The notes under the pieces were generated by a model. It did not search any database. It was not told the origin of the DNA and worked only from the letters and a program-made list of their open reading frames with translations. From an uncultured Coriobacteriaceae bacterium (GTDB taxonomy: Bacteria > Actinomycetota > Coriobacteriia > Coriobacteriales > Atopobiaceae): 53,634 bases of DNA. The position numbers were made by a program, and so were the translations under genes. The stretch covers positions 1 through 53,634 of the forward strand of contig CADAQM010000011.1 of assembly GCA_902790135.1 (NCBI GenBank), written 5' to 3'. Positions 8,476 through 16,027 of the stretch are shown piece by piece. Position 1 is the first letter of the stretch. Each line of letters starts with the position of its first letter.

Positions 8476-9486
8476 CTACTCGGTTTTTGTAAGCGCCTCA
8501 ATGATTGCTTTTTCTAGATTCTGCTGTTGAGACTTGCTCAGGTGTCTTGAAGTACGGATGACATACTTACCATTTGCAATATGCGCTCCAGCGAGGCTGA
8601 GGAAACTTGCCCCAGAACCCAAATAATCATTGCGTGCCTTGGCGTCTTCCTCGTTCCGATACACCTCTACGCATCCGCCGCCGTCAGTGCCCTTGTCGAT
8701 AACGTCATCTCCCTGTACTTCCTCCTCGACTAGATCTGAGGAAAAGTAAACCGCGGCGATATATCCATCCTCCTTACTGAGTCCCTTGTTCGGGTCATGG
8801 TCCTTTGTCACTGCTGTCGGCTCTTGTATATGCTCGATACCAGATAGCTTATCTATGACAAAACTCGCAGTTTGGTCTACCTCAGCTTCAGTAGGCTGTT
8901 CATCATCGGACTGCTCGTCTCCCGTGTCTTCTTGACCCGAGCTTTCACTTTCCTCCTCATCCAAGGTCTGGACAGCCTCTGTCTTTGATCCTGTATCTTC
9001 GGTTTTGCTCTCAGAGTCACCACTGTTTGAGGGCATCATCCATATGAGATAGATAATCCAAGCAGCAATAATGATGCCCATTCTTACTTTCTCACTCAGC
9101 TTCTTATTGCGCATCATCAAGATTGTAAGAGGTATTGGGAAGATGAAAACCCAACCTAGTACCCAGAGCCAAGTCTTGCGCTTTTTCTTGGGCTCTTCGG
9201 TCTGCATGGGAATATGCGTTGGGATTTGGAATGGCTGCGAGCTCTGGTATGACTGTTGGCTCTGGTAAGACTGCTGGCTTGAGCTCTGAGCTAACTCCGC
9301 TTGTGCTCGTTGGCGGCCTTTCTCAAACTCGTAGCCCGCTTGCTCAGCATTGTCGTAGCGTATATGCTGCGCTTCATCGTCGATGGGGAATGTCGAACCA
9401 CAGTACTGGCAAGATGCCATCTTCTTATCTATGTCGACGCTCAGCTGTGCTCCGCACCCTGGACAGGTGAATGTGACAAGTTTCAT
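8476..9486 (-). CDS. Zinc-ribbon membrane protein
   Basis: Protein of 336 aa. The N-terminus carries a two-knuckle zinc ribbon (CPGC at residues 9-12, CQYC ~27-30). A Gln/Ser-rich linker (SQQSYQSQQSYQS) follows, then a basic KKKRK and two hydrophobic helices (~105-122 and ~135-150). The C-terminal half starts with a long acidic Ser/Glu/Asp stretch and ends in a compact domain of ~125 residues that should lie outside the membrane. No enzyme motif is visible. It is a single-gene unit in an AT-richer segment. Function unknown; an envelope sensor or anchor is possible. Confidence 0.65.
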   Translation of the reverse strand: MKLVTFTCPGCGAQLSVDIDKKMASCQYCGSTFPIDDEAQHIRYDNAEQAGYEFEKGRQRAQAELAQSSSQQSYQSQQSYQSSQPFQIPTHIPMQTEEPKKKRKTWLWVLGWVFIFPIPLTILMMRNKKLSEKVRMGIIIAAWIIYLIWMMPSNSGDSESKTEDTGSKTEAVQTLDEEESESSGQEDTGDEQSDDEQPTEAEVDQTASFVIDKLSGIEHIQEPTAVTKDHDPNKGLSKEDGYIAAVYFSSDLVEEEVQGDDVIDKGTDGGGCVEVYRNEEDAKARNDYLGSGASFLSLAGAHIANGKYVIRTSRHLSKSQQQNLEKAIIEALTKTE

Positions 9487-9764
9487 CTGTACTCCCAGCT
9501 AGAGGTTGAGTATCATGCGCCAAGACTCCCCGTATGTGGGTTTCGGCACGTCAGAACTAGGGGTAATACTTACTGGGTGATTGTAATCGCTTTGAGTCCC
9601 TTACACCCTAGTCATCGATCAAATCGATTGTCCATATTTTGCTTGTGAGAGAGGTGATAGTTAACCCGATGCTTGAATGAAGTGATATCTCACATCGCCC
9701 TACCCACACCCCAACCTCCCCGCACATCGAAACCGCTCCCAGAAACCCAGGCTGCCCCCGTATC

Positions 9765-10016
9765 ATGAGAGCCATTCCGGACAGCGTCACGGAAATCGAG
9801 AGGATGGCGTTTGCGGACTGCAGGTCTCTGACCGAGATCACGATCCCCGATAGCGTCAGGGTGATAGGCGATGAGGCGTTCGCTGGCCACAAGAACCTGA
9901 CGGTGATCTGCTCGGGCTCCTCCGCTGCCAACAAGTACTGCAAGCAGAACCTGATCAAGTGCAAGTCCCCGTCGGGCGGGTTGTTCTTCGGGCTCTTCGG
10001 CAGGAGAAAGCGGTAG
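9765..10016 (+). pseudogene. Remnant of a BspA-type leucine-rich repeat protein
   Basis: Eighty-three codons hold about one and a half LRR_5 repeats (IPDSVTEIERMAFADCRSLTEI, then TIPDSVRVIGDEAFAGHKNL) followed by a C-terminal cap AANKYCKQN and a basic tail. Proteins of this family normally carry many repeats and a signal peptide. No ribosome-binding site precedes the ATG and the upstream 250 bases encode no repeats. It is most likely the 3' end of a decayed gene, although a small intact protein cannot be excluded. Confidence 0.55.
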
Positions 10017-10066
10017 GGGAGTGCGGGCTGGGCTCTCGGCCTGCATCTTAGGTTGTGTGGCGTGCG

Positions 10067-11236
10067 TTACTTCTGCGCGAACGCGACCTTGACCAGCTCC
10101 GAGATCATCCCGCTCACATTCTTGGGGGCGCCGCCCTCGGAGACCTGCTTGACGATGCTTCCAGCCTTGTCGACGAAGTCGTTTGACAGCTCGGACTCGA
10201 ACAGCTTGCGTAGCCAGTCGAGGTCGTCGAGGGTCTTCTCGCCCAGGTAGACCTGCTCAAAGGCGAAGGCAGAGGCTTGTCCGATGGCGGCCACAAAGGA
10301 GCCGGCGATGATGGCGTCGAGCACGCTTGCTGCGATGTTGATGCCAGGGATGGCCTTGATGGCGCTGATTGCGGCGCGCGCGGCAATGCTCACGGTTCCC
10401 ATCTCGATGATGGTGCTCAGGAACTCCTTCGAGTTCTCGTCGTGCCTGATCTCGTAGACGGAGGCTAGGGCGTTGACCTCGGTGGCCTCGAGCGTGGAGA
10501 GCACCACCGCGTCGGCGACGGGCATGGGGAAGGCCCCGACCGTGGCGCCCGCGGTCGTGAAGGTGCCGATGAGTCCGTTGGCCATCGCGCGCTTGCGCCT
10601 GAGCTTGAAGGCGGCCACGTCCTTCTCGGCTGCCATCTTGCCTTCGGGCATGAGCCGGTTGGTCGCGTCGATGAGCTCATCGATGCCGTCGGGCGGAACG
10701 ATGACCGTGTCGTTGATGCGATACTGTTCGGCCACCACAGGGATGATCTCCTTGAGGTTCTTGGAATACTTCTTCTGCATGGCGAAAGCGTTCTGGACGG
10801 TCTTGATGTTCTCGTCGCGTTCGGTCTGCGAGTACGACTTGGTGATGACGACGATCACGGGGACGCTTTCCCAGAGTTTGGTGGCATCGGAGAGCGCCTG
10901 GATGGCCTGCGGGAAGAGCTTCTTTGAGGTGCCCTCGACGCAGAACCAGATTACGTTGATGTCGGTGTCGGGGTCGCCGTCCTTGGCAGCATCTCTGGAC
11001 CATTTCTTGACCTTTCCGATGGCCTTGTATCGCTTGACTAGCGAGGGCTCAAACCCGATGGTGTCAATGACCCGGAAGGGAACCTTGTTGTCCGTGCTCA
11101 CAAGGACATCGATGTCCTTGGTTACGCCCGAGCTGCCGCCGCCCGTGCGAGCCTTGTCCTCGCCAAGAACCGCGTTGATGAGCGTGGACTTGCCCACACC
11201 CGAGTTGCCGATGACCAGAACGTTGCCGTACACCAT
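10067..11236 (-). CDS. Dynamin/HSR1-type GTPase with DUF697 domain
   Basis: Protein of 389 aa. G1 is GNSGVGKST (residues ~8-16), G3 DTIGFEP, and the expected NKxD specificity loop is replaced by ITKSYS. From about residue 210 the protein is helical and hydrophobic with FKLRRKRAMANGLIG, GAFPMPVADAVVLSTLEA and repeated Ala/Ile-rich helices, the pattern of DUF697 domains fused to GTPases. I place the start at ATG 11236 because GGAG lies 5 bases before it and the family usually begins directly with YGNVLVIG; a GTG at 11338 would add 34 low-complexity residues. Likely membrane-associated. Its neighbours are separated by a terminator, so it is probably its own unit. Confidence 0.8.
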   Translation of the reverse strand: MVYGNVLVIGNSGVGKSTLINAVLGEDKARTGGGSSGVTKDIDVLVSTDNKVPFRVIDTIGFEPSLVKRYKAIGKVKKWSRDAAKDGDPDTDINVIWFCVEGTSKKLFPQAIQALSDATKLWESVPVIVVITKSYSQTERDENIKTVQNAFAMQKKYSKNLKEIIPVVAEQYRINDTVIVPPDGIDELIDATNRLMPEGKMAAEKDVAAFKLRRKRAMANGLIGTFTTAGATVGAFPMPVADAVVLSTLEATEVNALASVYEIRHDENSKEFLSTIIEMGTVSIAARAAISAIKAIPGINIAASVLDAIIAGSFVAAIGQASAFAFEQVYLGEKTLDDLDWLRKLFESELSNDFVDKAGSIVKQVSEGGAPKNVSGMISELVKVAFAQK

Positions 11237-11365
11237 GGTCTCTCCGATGTCCGTGGCCTGTTGGGTCCCTAGGGGAATGGTACCCACTGGGGGCGTTGTT
11301 GAGGCGGGGGAGTGTAACAACGATTCACCAACGGCCACATCAAATCACGAATGCATTAAGTGGAA

Positions 11366-11406
11366 CAAGCTGGCAAGGTGCCAGTTTGCGACACCTTGCC
11401 AGCTTG
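11366..11406 (-). terminator. Hairpin terminator closing the dynamin/HerA/HNH/immunity unit
   Basis: A perfect 15-bp stem (arms 11366-11380 and 11392-11406, CAAGCTGGCAAGGTG) has an 11-base loop. Reading the minus strand it follows the immunity-like gene stop by 28 bases and is followed by TTCCACTT. It separates that unit from the DUF697 GTPase gene. Confidence 0.65.
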
Positions 11407-11433
11407 AAAGAAGTCTTGCGTATAGTTGAGTGC

Positions 11434-11796
11434 CTAGAGCACGATGTCCTGCATGCCAATCTCCGAAAGGACTTCGTTCTCAAAGACGATTGCAATTCCA
11501 TGCTCGGGATCATACCGATAGTCACACATGAGGGCTACGACCCTCTTGGCGTCTTCATCAGCCACAAAGAGATACTTTGGGATAACGCACGTAAAGACGT
11601 TGTCAACGATCTGACCATCGACCTTCAGACAGTACTCCTTTAGGTCGGGTAGAGCGTCATTGATGACTTGCCACGAGGAAAGAATGCGCCCATAAGCGTC
11701 CCACTGTGCTTCGCTTGCTCCAGTGTCATCGAGATCTTCAAAATACACGGAGAGGGTGAACTCCCTACCCCATAGCTTACGCGTCAAACTGGTCAT
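11434..11796 (-). CDS. Small immunity-like protein (DUF6985/DUF2004-like)
   Basis: Protein of 120 aa without signal peptide or membrane segment. It starts LWGREFTLSVYFED and ends DPEHGIAIVFENEVLSEIGMQDI. This ending, EHG-[IL]-x-[IV]-VF-x-N-x(4)-EIG-x-QD, resembles small proteins annotated DUF6985/DUF2004 that sit behind polymorphic toxins as immunity proteins. GAGGAGA lies 7 bases before the ATG. The gene overlaps the 3' end of the HNH toxin gene by 20 bases, so the two are translationally coupled. Predicted to bind and neutralise that nuclease; this is inference from position, size and family resemblance. Confidence 0.65.
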   Translation of the reverse strand: MTSLTRKLWGREFTLSVYFEDLDDTGASEAQWDAYGRILSSWQVINDALPDLKEYCLKVDGQIVDNVFTCVIPKYLFVADEDAKRVVALMCDYRYDPEHGIAIVFENEVLSEIGMQDIVL

Positions 11797-12484
11797 TGAA
11801 GTCTCCTCTATTGCTCAAACCTGCTTGAAGCTGTCTCTCACTAAAGATGCCAGCTATAGCGGCTATGCCGTGTCCTCCTAGATGGTTGAAGTGCGCGTGC
11901 ACATCCTTTGGGACAAACTCGCACGTCTTGAGGTCTTCCTTTTCGTGGACGGTCAGATTGTTCTCCTTTGCCCAGGCCTTTACGTCCTTAGCGGTCCAAT
12001 CTGATCTCCCGTCGCGACCTTCGGTGTTCCACTTTTTGGCAGCCGCTTTGTAAGCCTGCTTGAAGTTCTCGGGCCTATCAGCCGTCATTTTTGATATGGT
12101 CACGCTCTCGAAAGCTATCTTTGAGAAGTCGGGAAAACCATTTCGGTACTCAACGCCTTTGAAGCCATGGGCGTCAAGCCACTCCTTTGCTGCGCGTCCC
12201 TTGACCATAGACGTATCTGGGAGTGCGAGGGAATTACCACGGTCACCCTCGAAACGATCCTGACGGGGAACCTTCACTTGCTTTAGCTGATCGATGCGAT
12301 TCACTTGTTTGTCAGTAAGGCTATCGAGCTTCGAGGCATTCGTGAGCTCCTGCTCAACGTGTGTGAAACCCTTCAACCAATCGGGAAGCTTGAGCTTGTC
12401 AGGGTTGGCGAAAGACTTTCCAGCCTCTTGTTTGCCCTTCACATCGACTGACTCACTGTTTTTGAAAGACTCGAAAAAAGACAT
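11777..12484 (-). CDS. HNH/ENDO VII-superfamily nuclease toxin
   Basis: Protein of 235 aa from the ATG that follows GGAGGTGTAGC; an upstream in-frame ATG at 12544 lies inside the HerA-like gene and is unlikely. The C-terminal ~60 residues carry the toxin-type HNH pattern: HEKEDLKTCEFVP followed by KDVHAHFNHLGGHG (His180, His196, His198, His201, His205 of this start). This is the usual shape of LHH/WHH-type nuclease toxin tips. The first ~130 residues have no known domain, signal peptide or membrane segment and may address the protein to its carrier. It follows the HerA-like gene by 32 bp and overlaps the immunity-like gene. DNase activity is expected from the family. Confidence 0.75.
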   Translation of the reverse strand: MSFFESFKNSESVDVKGKQEAGKSFANPDKLKLPDWLKGFTHVEQELTNASKLDSLTDKQVNRIDQLKQVKVPRQDRFEGDRGNSLALPDTSMVKGRAAKEWLDAHGFKGVEYRNGFPDFSKIAFESVTISKMTADRPENFKQAYKAAAKKWNTEGRDGRSDWTAKDVKAWAKENNLTVHEKEDLKTCEFVPKDVHAHFNHLGGHGIAAIAGIFSERQLQAGLSNRGDFNDQFDA

Positions 12485-12516
12485 GCTACACCTCCGTCCA
12501 TCTTCTAGGAGAAGCG

Positions 12517-15500
12517 TTACGCCAACGCTCCCTTTGCGTCCCATTCGTTGTATGAATCGATGTCATTAAGCTCCCTTACTATGTAATCGACGATGACTCC
12601 CTGCGTTATGACGTATGAAAGGAAACTTGGGATTTCGAATCCATCGCGCTTGGAGAGGCAATTGTGGATTGCCCTTGTCCACTCAATGGGATTGTCCGAC
12701 CTGTCCTTTGCCTCGACGGCAGCCTTTCTCTCCTCAGGGAAGAGGCTCGCTACGAGAGGTGCAATCTTTGTCATTCGAGGCTCGGGAGGCGGATCCATCA
12801 GAATGCGTAGGGCTGCGACTTGCAGTGACGCCTCCATTCCGCATGCTTTCATCTTGTCGCGTACATCTCTGAGCTTCTCTTCGTCTGTGATTGCGCGGCT
12901 CGAGCTCAGAAGTGTAACGAGTTCAAGAGCATCTGCGTCCCGTTTGTTGGAGACTATTGGTTCTTCAGGTTGATAGCTGTATCGGTCGCTTCCATGTTGC
13001 GCCTTTGCCACTTTGCACAGCACTGCCTCGATCCAATTGTTTTGATACACGGCGGCCACTCCGCGGGGAAGGCGCGCCAGTTCCTTAACCTGCGATTCGT
13101 TCAGTGCCTCTGAGCCGCCGGCAAGCTCCCGATCTCCACCATCAGGTAGACGCATAACAATCTTGGTATTTGTGTTGCGTATTGCCGCGGGGTCGAGGAG
13201 CCCCGGTGCCTGGTCCGCAATCACGAATCCCTCGCCATACGTGCGCATCTCGGCAATCGCATTCGCAAGCATTTCAACACTTTTTCCAGCAAGGTTTCCA
13301 CCTTCGATGGATTGGCCCGCTGGAGAGCGCCTGAGTAAGTTGTGCGCTTCCTCCAGCACGGTTACGTGCCTAAGACTTGAGTTGGCCGGAATGCCTTGGC
13401 TCATGCGCCATTCTTGAAGCTTGAGGACGAGGATGCCCATGAGAAGCGATTTGGTTTCGCTCGAGCCAACCCTACTTAGGTCTACGATGGTTTTGCTGTC
13501 GAAGAGAATGTCGCAAGCTATCTCTTCTGAACAGAAGACCATGCCGTTGATGCCGTTAGTAAGCGAGTTCAGGCGTGTGAGCAGCGAGCCTTTGTAAGCG
13601 CCTTTGTTCTCGGTGTCGTATTCGCTCGAGTCTATGGCCTCTTTCACATTGCGCGCAACGTCCGAGAAGGTTGGGTAGAGATCGTCCCCAAACATGTTGG
13701 TTGAGGTTGTGAGATCCCATCCACAGTCTCGATAAGACATCTCAACAGCTTCCTTGAGTACCGCGGGCATCGCGGCATACATCGGCCAGCATACATTGAA
13801 GATTTCCACGAGTCGATCGAGATGCTCAAGCACGTGCATTCCCTTGGGGAAGCTAAAGGGATTTAGCTTCAAAAGCGGCGCATATGCAGGATTTGTCCCG
13901 TAGACATTTACTTCAGGGTCATTGCCAAAAGCATCCTTGTACTCACCCTTTGCAGGCTCCACGACGAGGAATCCCACGTCCTTCTTGTCAATCTGTTCAA
14001 GCATGCGATAGACGGCATTGCTTTTGCCCGCTCCCGTGCTACCGGTGATAAAGGTGTGTCCTGCCAGCGAGTCGAGGTCAAGAAGCACGGGCATCTTTTC
14101 CTCATGATGCATGTGAAACACCTTGCCAAGCTCAATGCTGCCCGCCGTCTCGGGGTCTTCGAAGGTGGCTACGTTCCGTCCGAAGCTTGCGCATTCAAAG
14201 ACCGGTAGTCCCGCGACCGACTTGCGCGGGAAGTTGAGTGATCGTGCAAGTTCTTTACCCGTAAGTGTGGTAGTTACGGTCACGACGGAAGGGTAGGGGA
14301 GAACGTTGGGCTGGCGATCGACTAAATCTGGATTCAGGGCGAAGATGGGGTGGCGTAGGTCGCTCAGGTACGAGCAGATTGTTGGGGCTCCCACGTCCTC
14401 TGACCTGTCTCCACGCCAGAGATTCACGGACGCTTGAGATATGAAGGAGTCTTCACCCTGGGTAAGTGCCAAATAGGAGTGAGCTACGTTATTTGCAACG
14501 GAGGAATCCTCGCTCAAAGCGTATGCAGCAAACTCCCAGAGTCCCAGAGCCGTTCCCTGTTCAAGTCGCTTCATTTGCTGCTCAAGCAGCTCGAGGGCAT
14601 GTTTAATTGAGTAGTTGGTGTGCGTCTGGTGAATGCCTTCGTTCTTTCCGATGGTGGCTGTGACTGTGGACGTTCTCGCAAAATTGACGCCAAAGTTTCC
14701 GCCAAGGTTCTGGCTGGCAAAAGATCCGACCGTGTTGGTCAGAGATCTGGTGACGGAACGTCCAAGACTGCTTGAGACTGCTTTCGCGGCGGTCTTGCCG
14801 AGAGCCTGACCTACGGTTTCAGTGGTGCCGTGAGTAGTGGTGTCAGTTTTTGATGCTCCTACCGATGCTTCCACAGTGTAACTATGGCTTACAGTTGCCT
14901 CCGCGTGTCCGTTTGCAACACCTGGTATACCAACTCCTCCGCCAGCAGTTACTGATCCACCAGTGGTTGCGCTTGCACCGACGGATGCGTTAACACCGAT
15001 TGCATCTGATGTGCTGTCTGACACGGAGTCAGAAACCGTATCCGTTACAGAGCTTCCCTCAGTGTCTGTGACGCCTTGGGTACTCGAGTCGCTGATAGAC
15101 TGACCATCTGCTAGCGACTGATTGGTGCCAACCTGCCTGCCGACGCTGACGCCAGCATTGAGCCCAACAGTGGCCGATGATGATACGGCGCCACTTTCTT
15201 GGTAGGTGTAGCTTGTCTGCCATGAGGCGTAAGGGGCAAGGCCTGTGTAAAGCTGCTCCAAGCGCAGTTTACGCTCCTCAGTGTCAAGCACGGGCGTCGC
15301 CAGGAGAATGAGGGTGTACTCTTCGCCTCTTCTTCTGGGGACTATTCCATCGAGCAGCTTTTCAATGGTTTGACTTATGAACTTCTCAGACTTCTCGGTT
15401 GGAACGTTGGAAACGGCTGCAACAGACAAGCCCTTTGTCTCCTTGAGGCAGGGGATTGCTCCGTGCGCAATGGTGTCTCCCCATTCCGATCCGGGGAAGT

Positions 15501-16023
15501 TGCCCCTCAGCGCGCCTTCGAGACGTTGGGCAAAGATGTCGACGTCCCTATTGTTGTCTGAGTTTTGGGAATCGACGACTGCCAGATATGCATCAGTAGA
15601 CTTGCAGCCACGATGGAATACGAGTGCGATGTTGCACACTTCGGAGGAGAGGGTCTCGTATACGTTAACGAGCTTCTCAATGCTGTTCTCCTCGGGATCA
15701 GACACCCACTTGGTGATGTTGAAGTAGCGAATGTTACGGCGGTCGTTAAAGTCTTTGCCGTCATATTCTGCAGTATCAACTACTGGTACGTACACGGACG
15801 CGACTTGTGGAAGATAAGCGTTGTAGATCTCGACACCCGCTGCTGCAATTAACCTGCTTGTCAGCTCGACCGCAGCGGCATTGTCGCCGGAGGGCATTTC
15901 CGTTAAGTACTTCTGGCGCCTATCGTCGACTTCTTGCAGTTGCTGGGGGCTGAGGGATGAAAGCTTGGCAACGCTATCGCCAGCTTTTCCAGCAGCCTTC
16001 TTAACGATGCTTTTGATGCCCAT
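12517..16023 (-). CDS. HerA/FtsK-like ATPase with long Ser/Thr/Gly-rich insert
   Basis: Protein of 1168 aa. The N-terminal ~275 residues form an unassigned domain. Residues ~280-460 are rich in Ser, Thr, Gly and Ala with no Pro-rich or cysteine content (SVTDTVSDSVSDSTSDAIG is typical). A HerA/VirB4-like ATPase follows: Walker A GSTGAGKSN near 660, Walker B VTVLEEAHNLL near 885, IADQAPGLLDPA and NTNTKIVMRLPDG after it as in DUF87/HerA-like proteins. A helical C-terminal ~170 residues end the protein. Such ATPases form hexameric pumps for DNA or protein. It starts 4 bp after the dynamin-like gene and is followed by a nuclease toxin gene. Whether it moves DNA or exports the toxin is not known. 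Confidence 0.8.
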   Translation of the reverse strand: MGIKSIVKKAAGKAGDSVAKLSSLSPQQLQEVDDRRQKYLTEMPSGDNAAAVELTSRLIAAAGVEIYNAYLPQVASVYVPVVDTAEYDGKDFNDRRNIRYFNITKWVSDPEENSIEKLVNVYETLSSEVCNIALVFHRGCKSTDAYLAVVDSQNSDNNRDVDIFAQRLEGALRGNFPGSEWGDTIAHGAIPCLKETKGLSVAAVSNVPTEKSEKFISQTIEKLLDGIVPRRRGEEYTLILLATPVLDTEERKLRLEQLYTGLAPYASWQTSYTYQESGAVSSSATVGLNAGVSVGRQVGTNQSLADGQSISDSSTQGVTDTEGSSVTDTVSDSVSDSTSDAIGVNASVGASATTGGSVTAGGGVGIPGVANGHAEATVSHSYTVEASVGASKTDTTTHGTTETVGQALGKTAAKAVSSSLGRSVTRSLTNTVGSFASQNLGGNFGVNFARTSTVTATIGKNEGIHQTHTNYSIKHALELLEQQMKRLEQGTALGLWEFAAYALSEDSSVANNVAHSYLALTQGEDSFISQASVNLWRGDRSEDVGAPTICSYLSDLRHPIFALNPDLVDRQPNVLPYPSVVTVTTTLTGKELARSLNFPRKSVAGLPVFECASFGRNVATFEDPETAGSIELGKVFHMHHEEKMPVLLDLDSLAGHTFITGSTGAGKSNAVYRMLEQIDKKDVGFLVVEPAKGEYKDAFGNDPEVNVYGTNPAYAPLLKLNPFSFPKGMHVLEHLDRLVEIFNVCWPMYAAMPAVLKEAVEMSYRDCGWDLTTSTNMFGDDLYPTFSDVARNVKEAIDSSEYDTENKGAYKGSLLTRLNSLTNGINGMVFCSEEIACDILFDSKTIVDLSRVGSSETKSLLMGILVLKLQEWRMSQGIPANSSLRHVTVLEEAHNLLRRSPAGQSIEGGNLAGKSVEMLANAIAEMRTYGEGFVIADQAPGLLDPAAIRNTNTKIVMRLPDGGDRELAGGSEALNESQVKELARLPRGVAAVYQNNWIEAVLCKVAKAQHGSDRYSYQPEEPIVSNKRDADALELVTLLSSSRAITDEEKLRDVRDKMKACGMEASLQVAALRILMDPPPEPRMTKIAPLVASLFPEERKAAVEAKDRSDNPIEWTRAIHNCLSKRDGFEIPSFLSYVITQGVIVDYIVRELNDIDSYNEWDAKGALA

Positions 16024-16027
16024 GAGC

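Noticed and set aside
10473..11429. Plus-strand frame opposite the DUF697 GTPase
   Set aside because: Antisense shadow without ribosome-binding site or domain; the GTPase frame has all G motifs.
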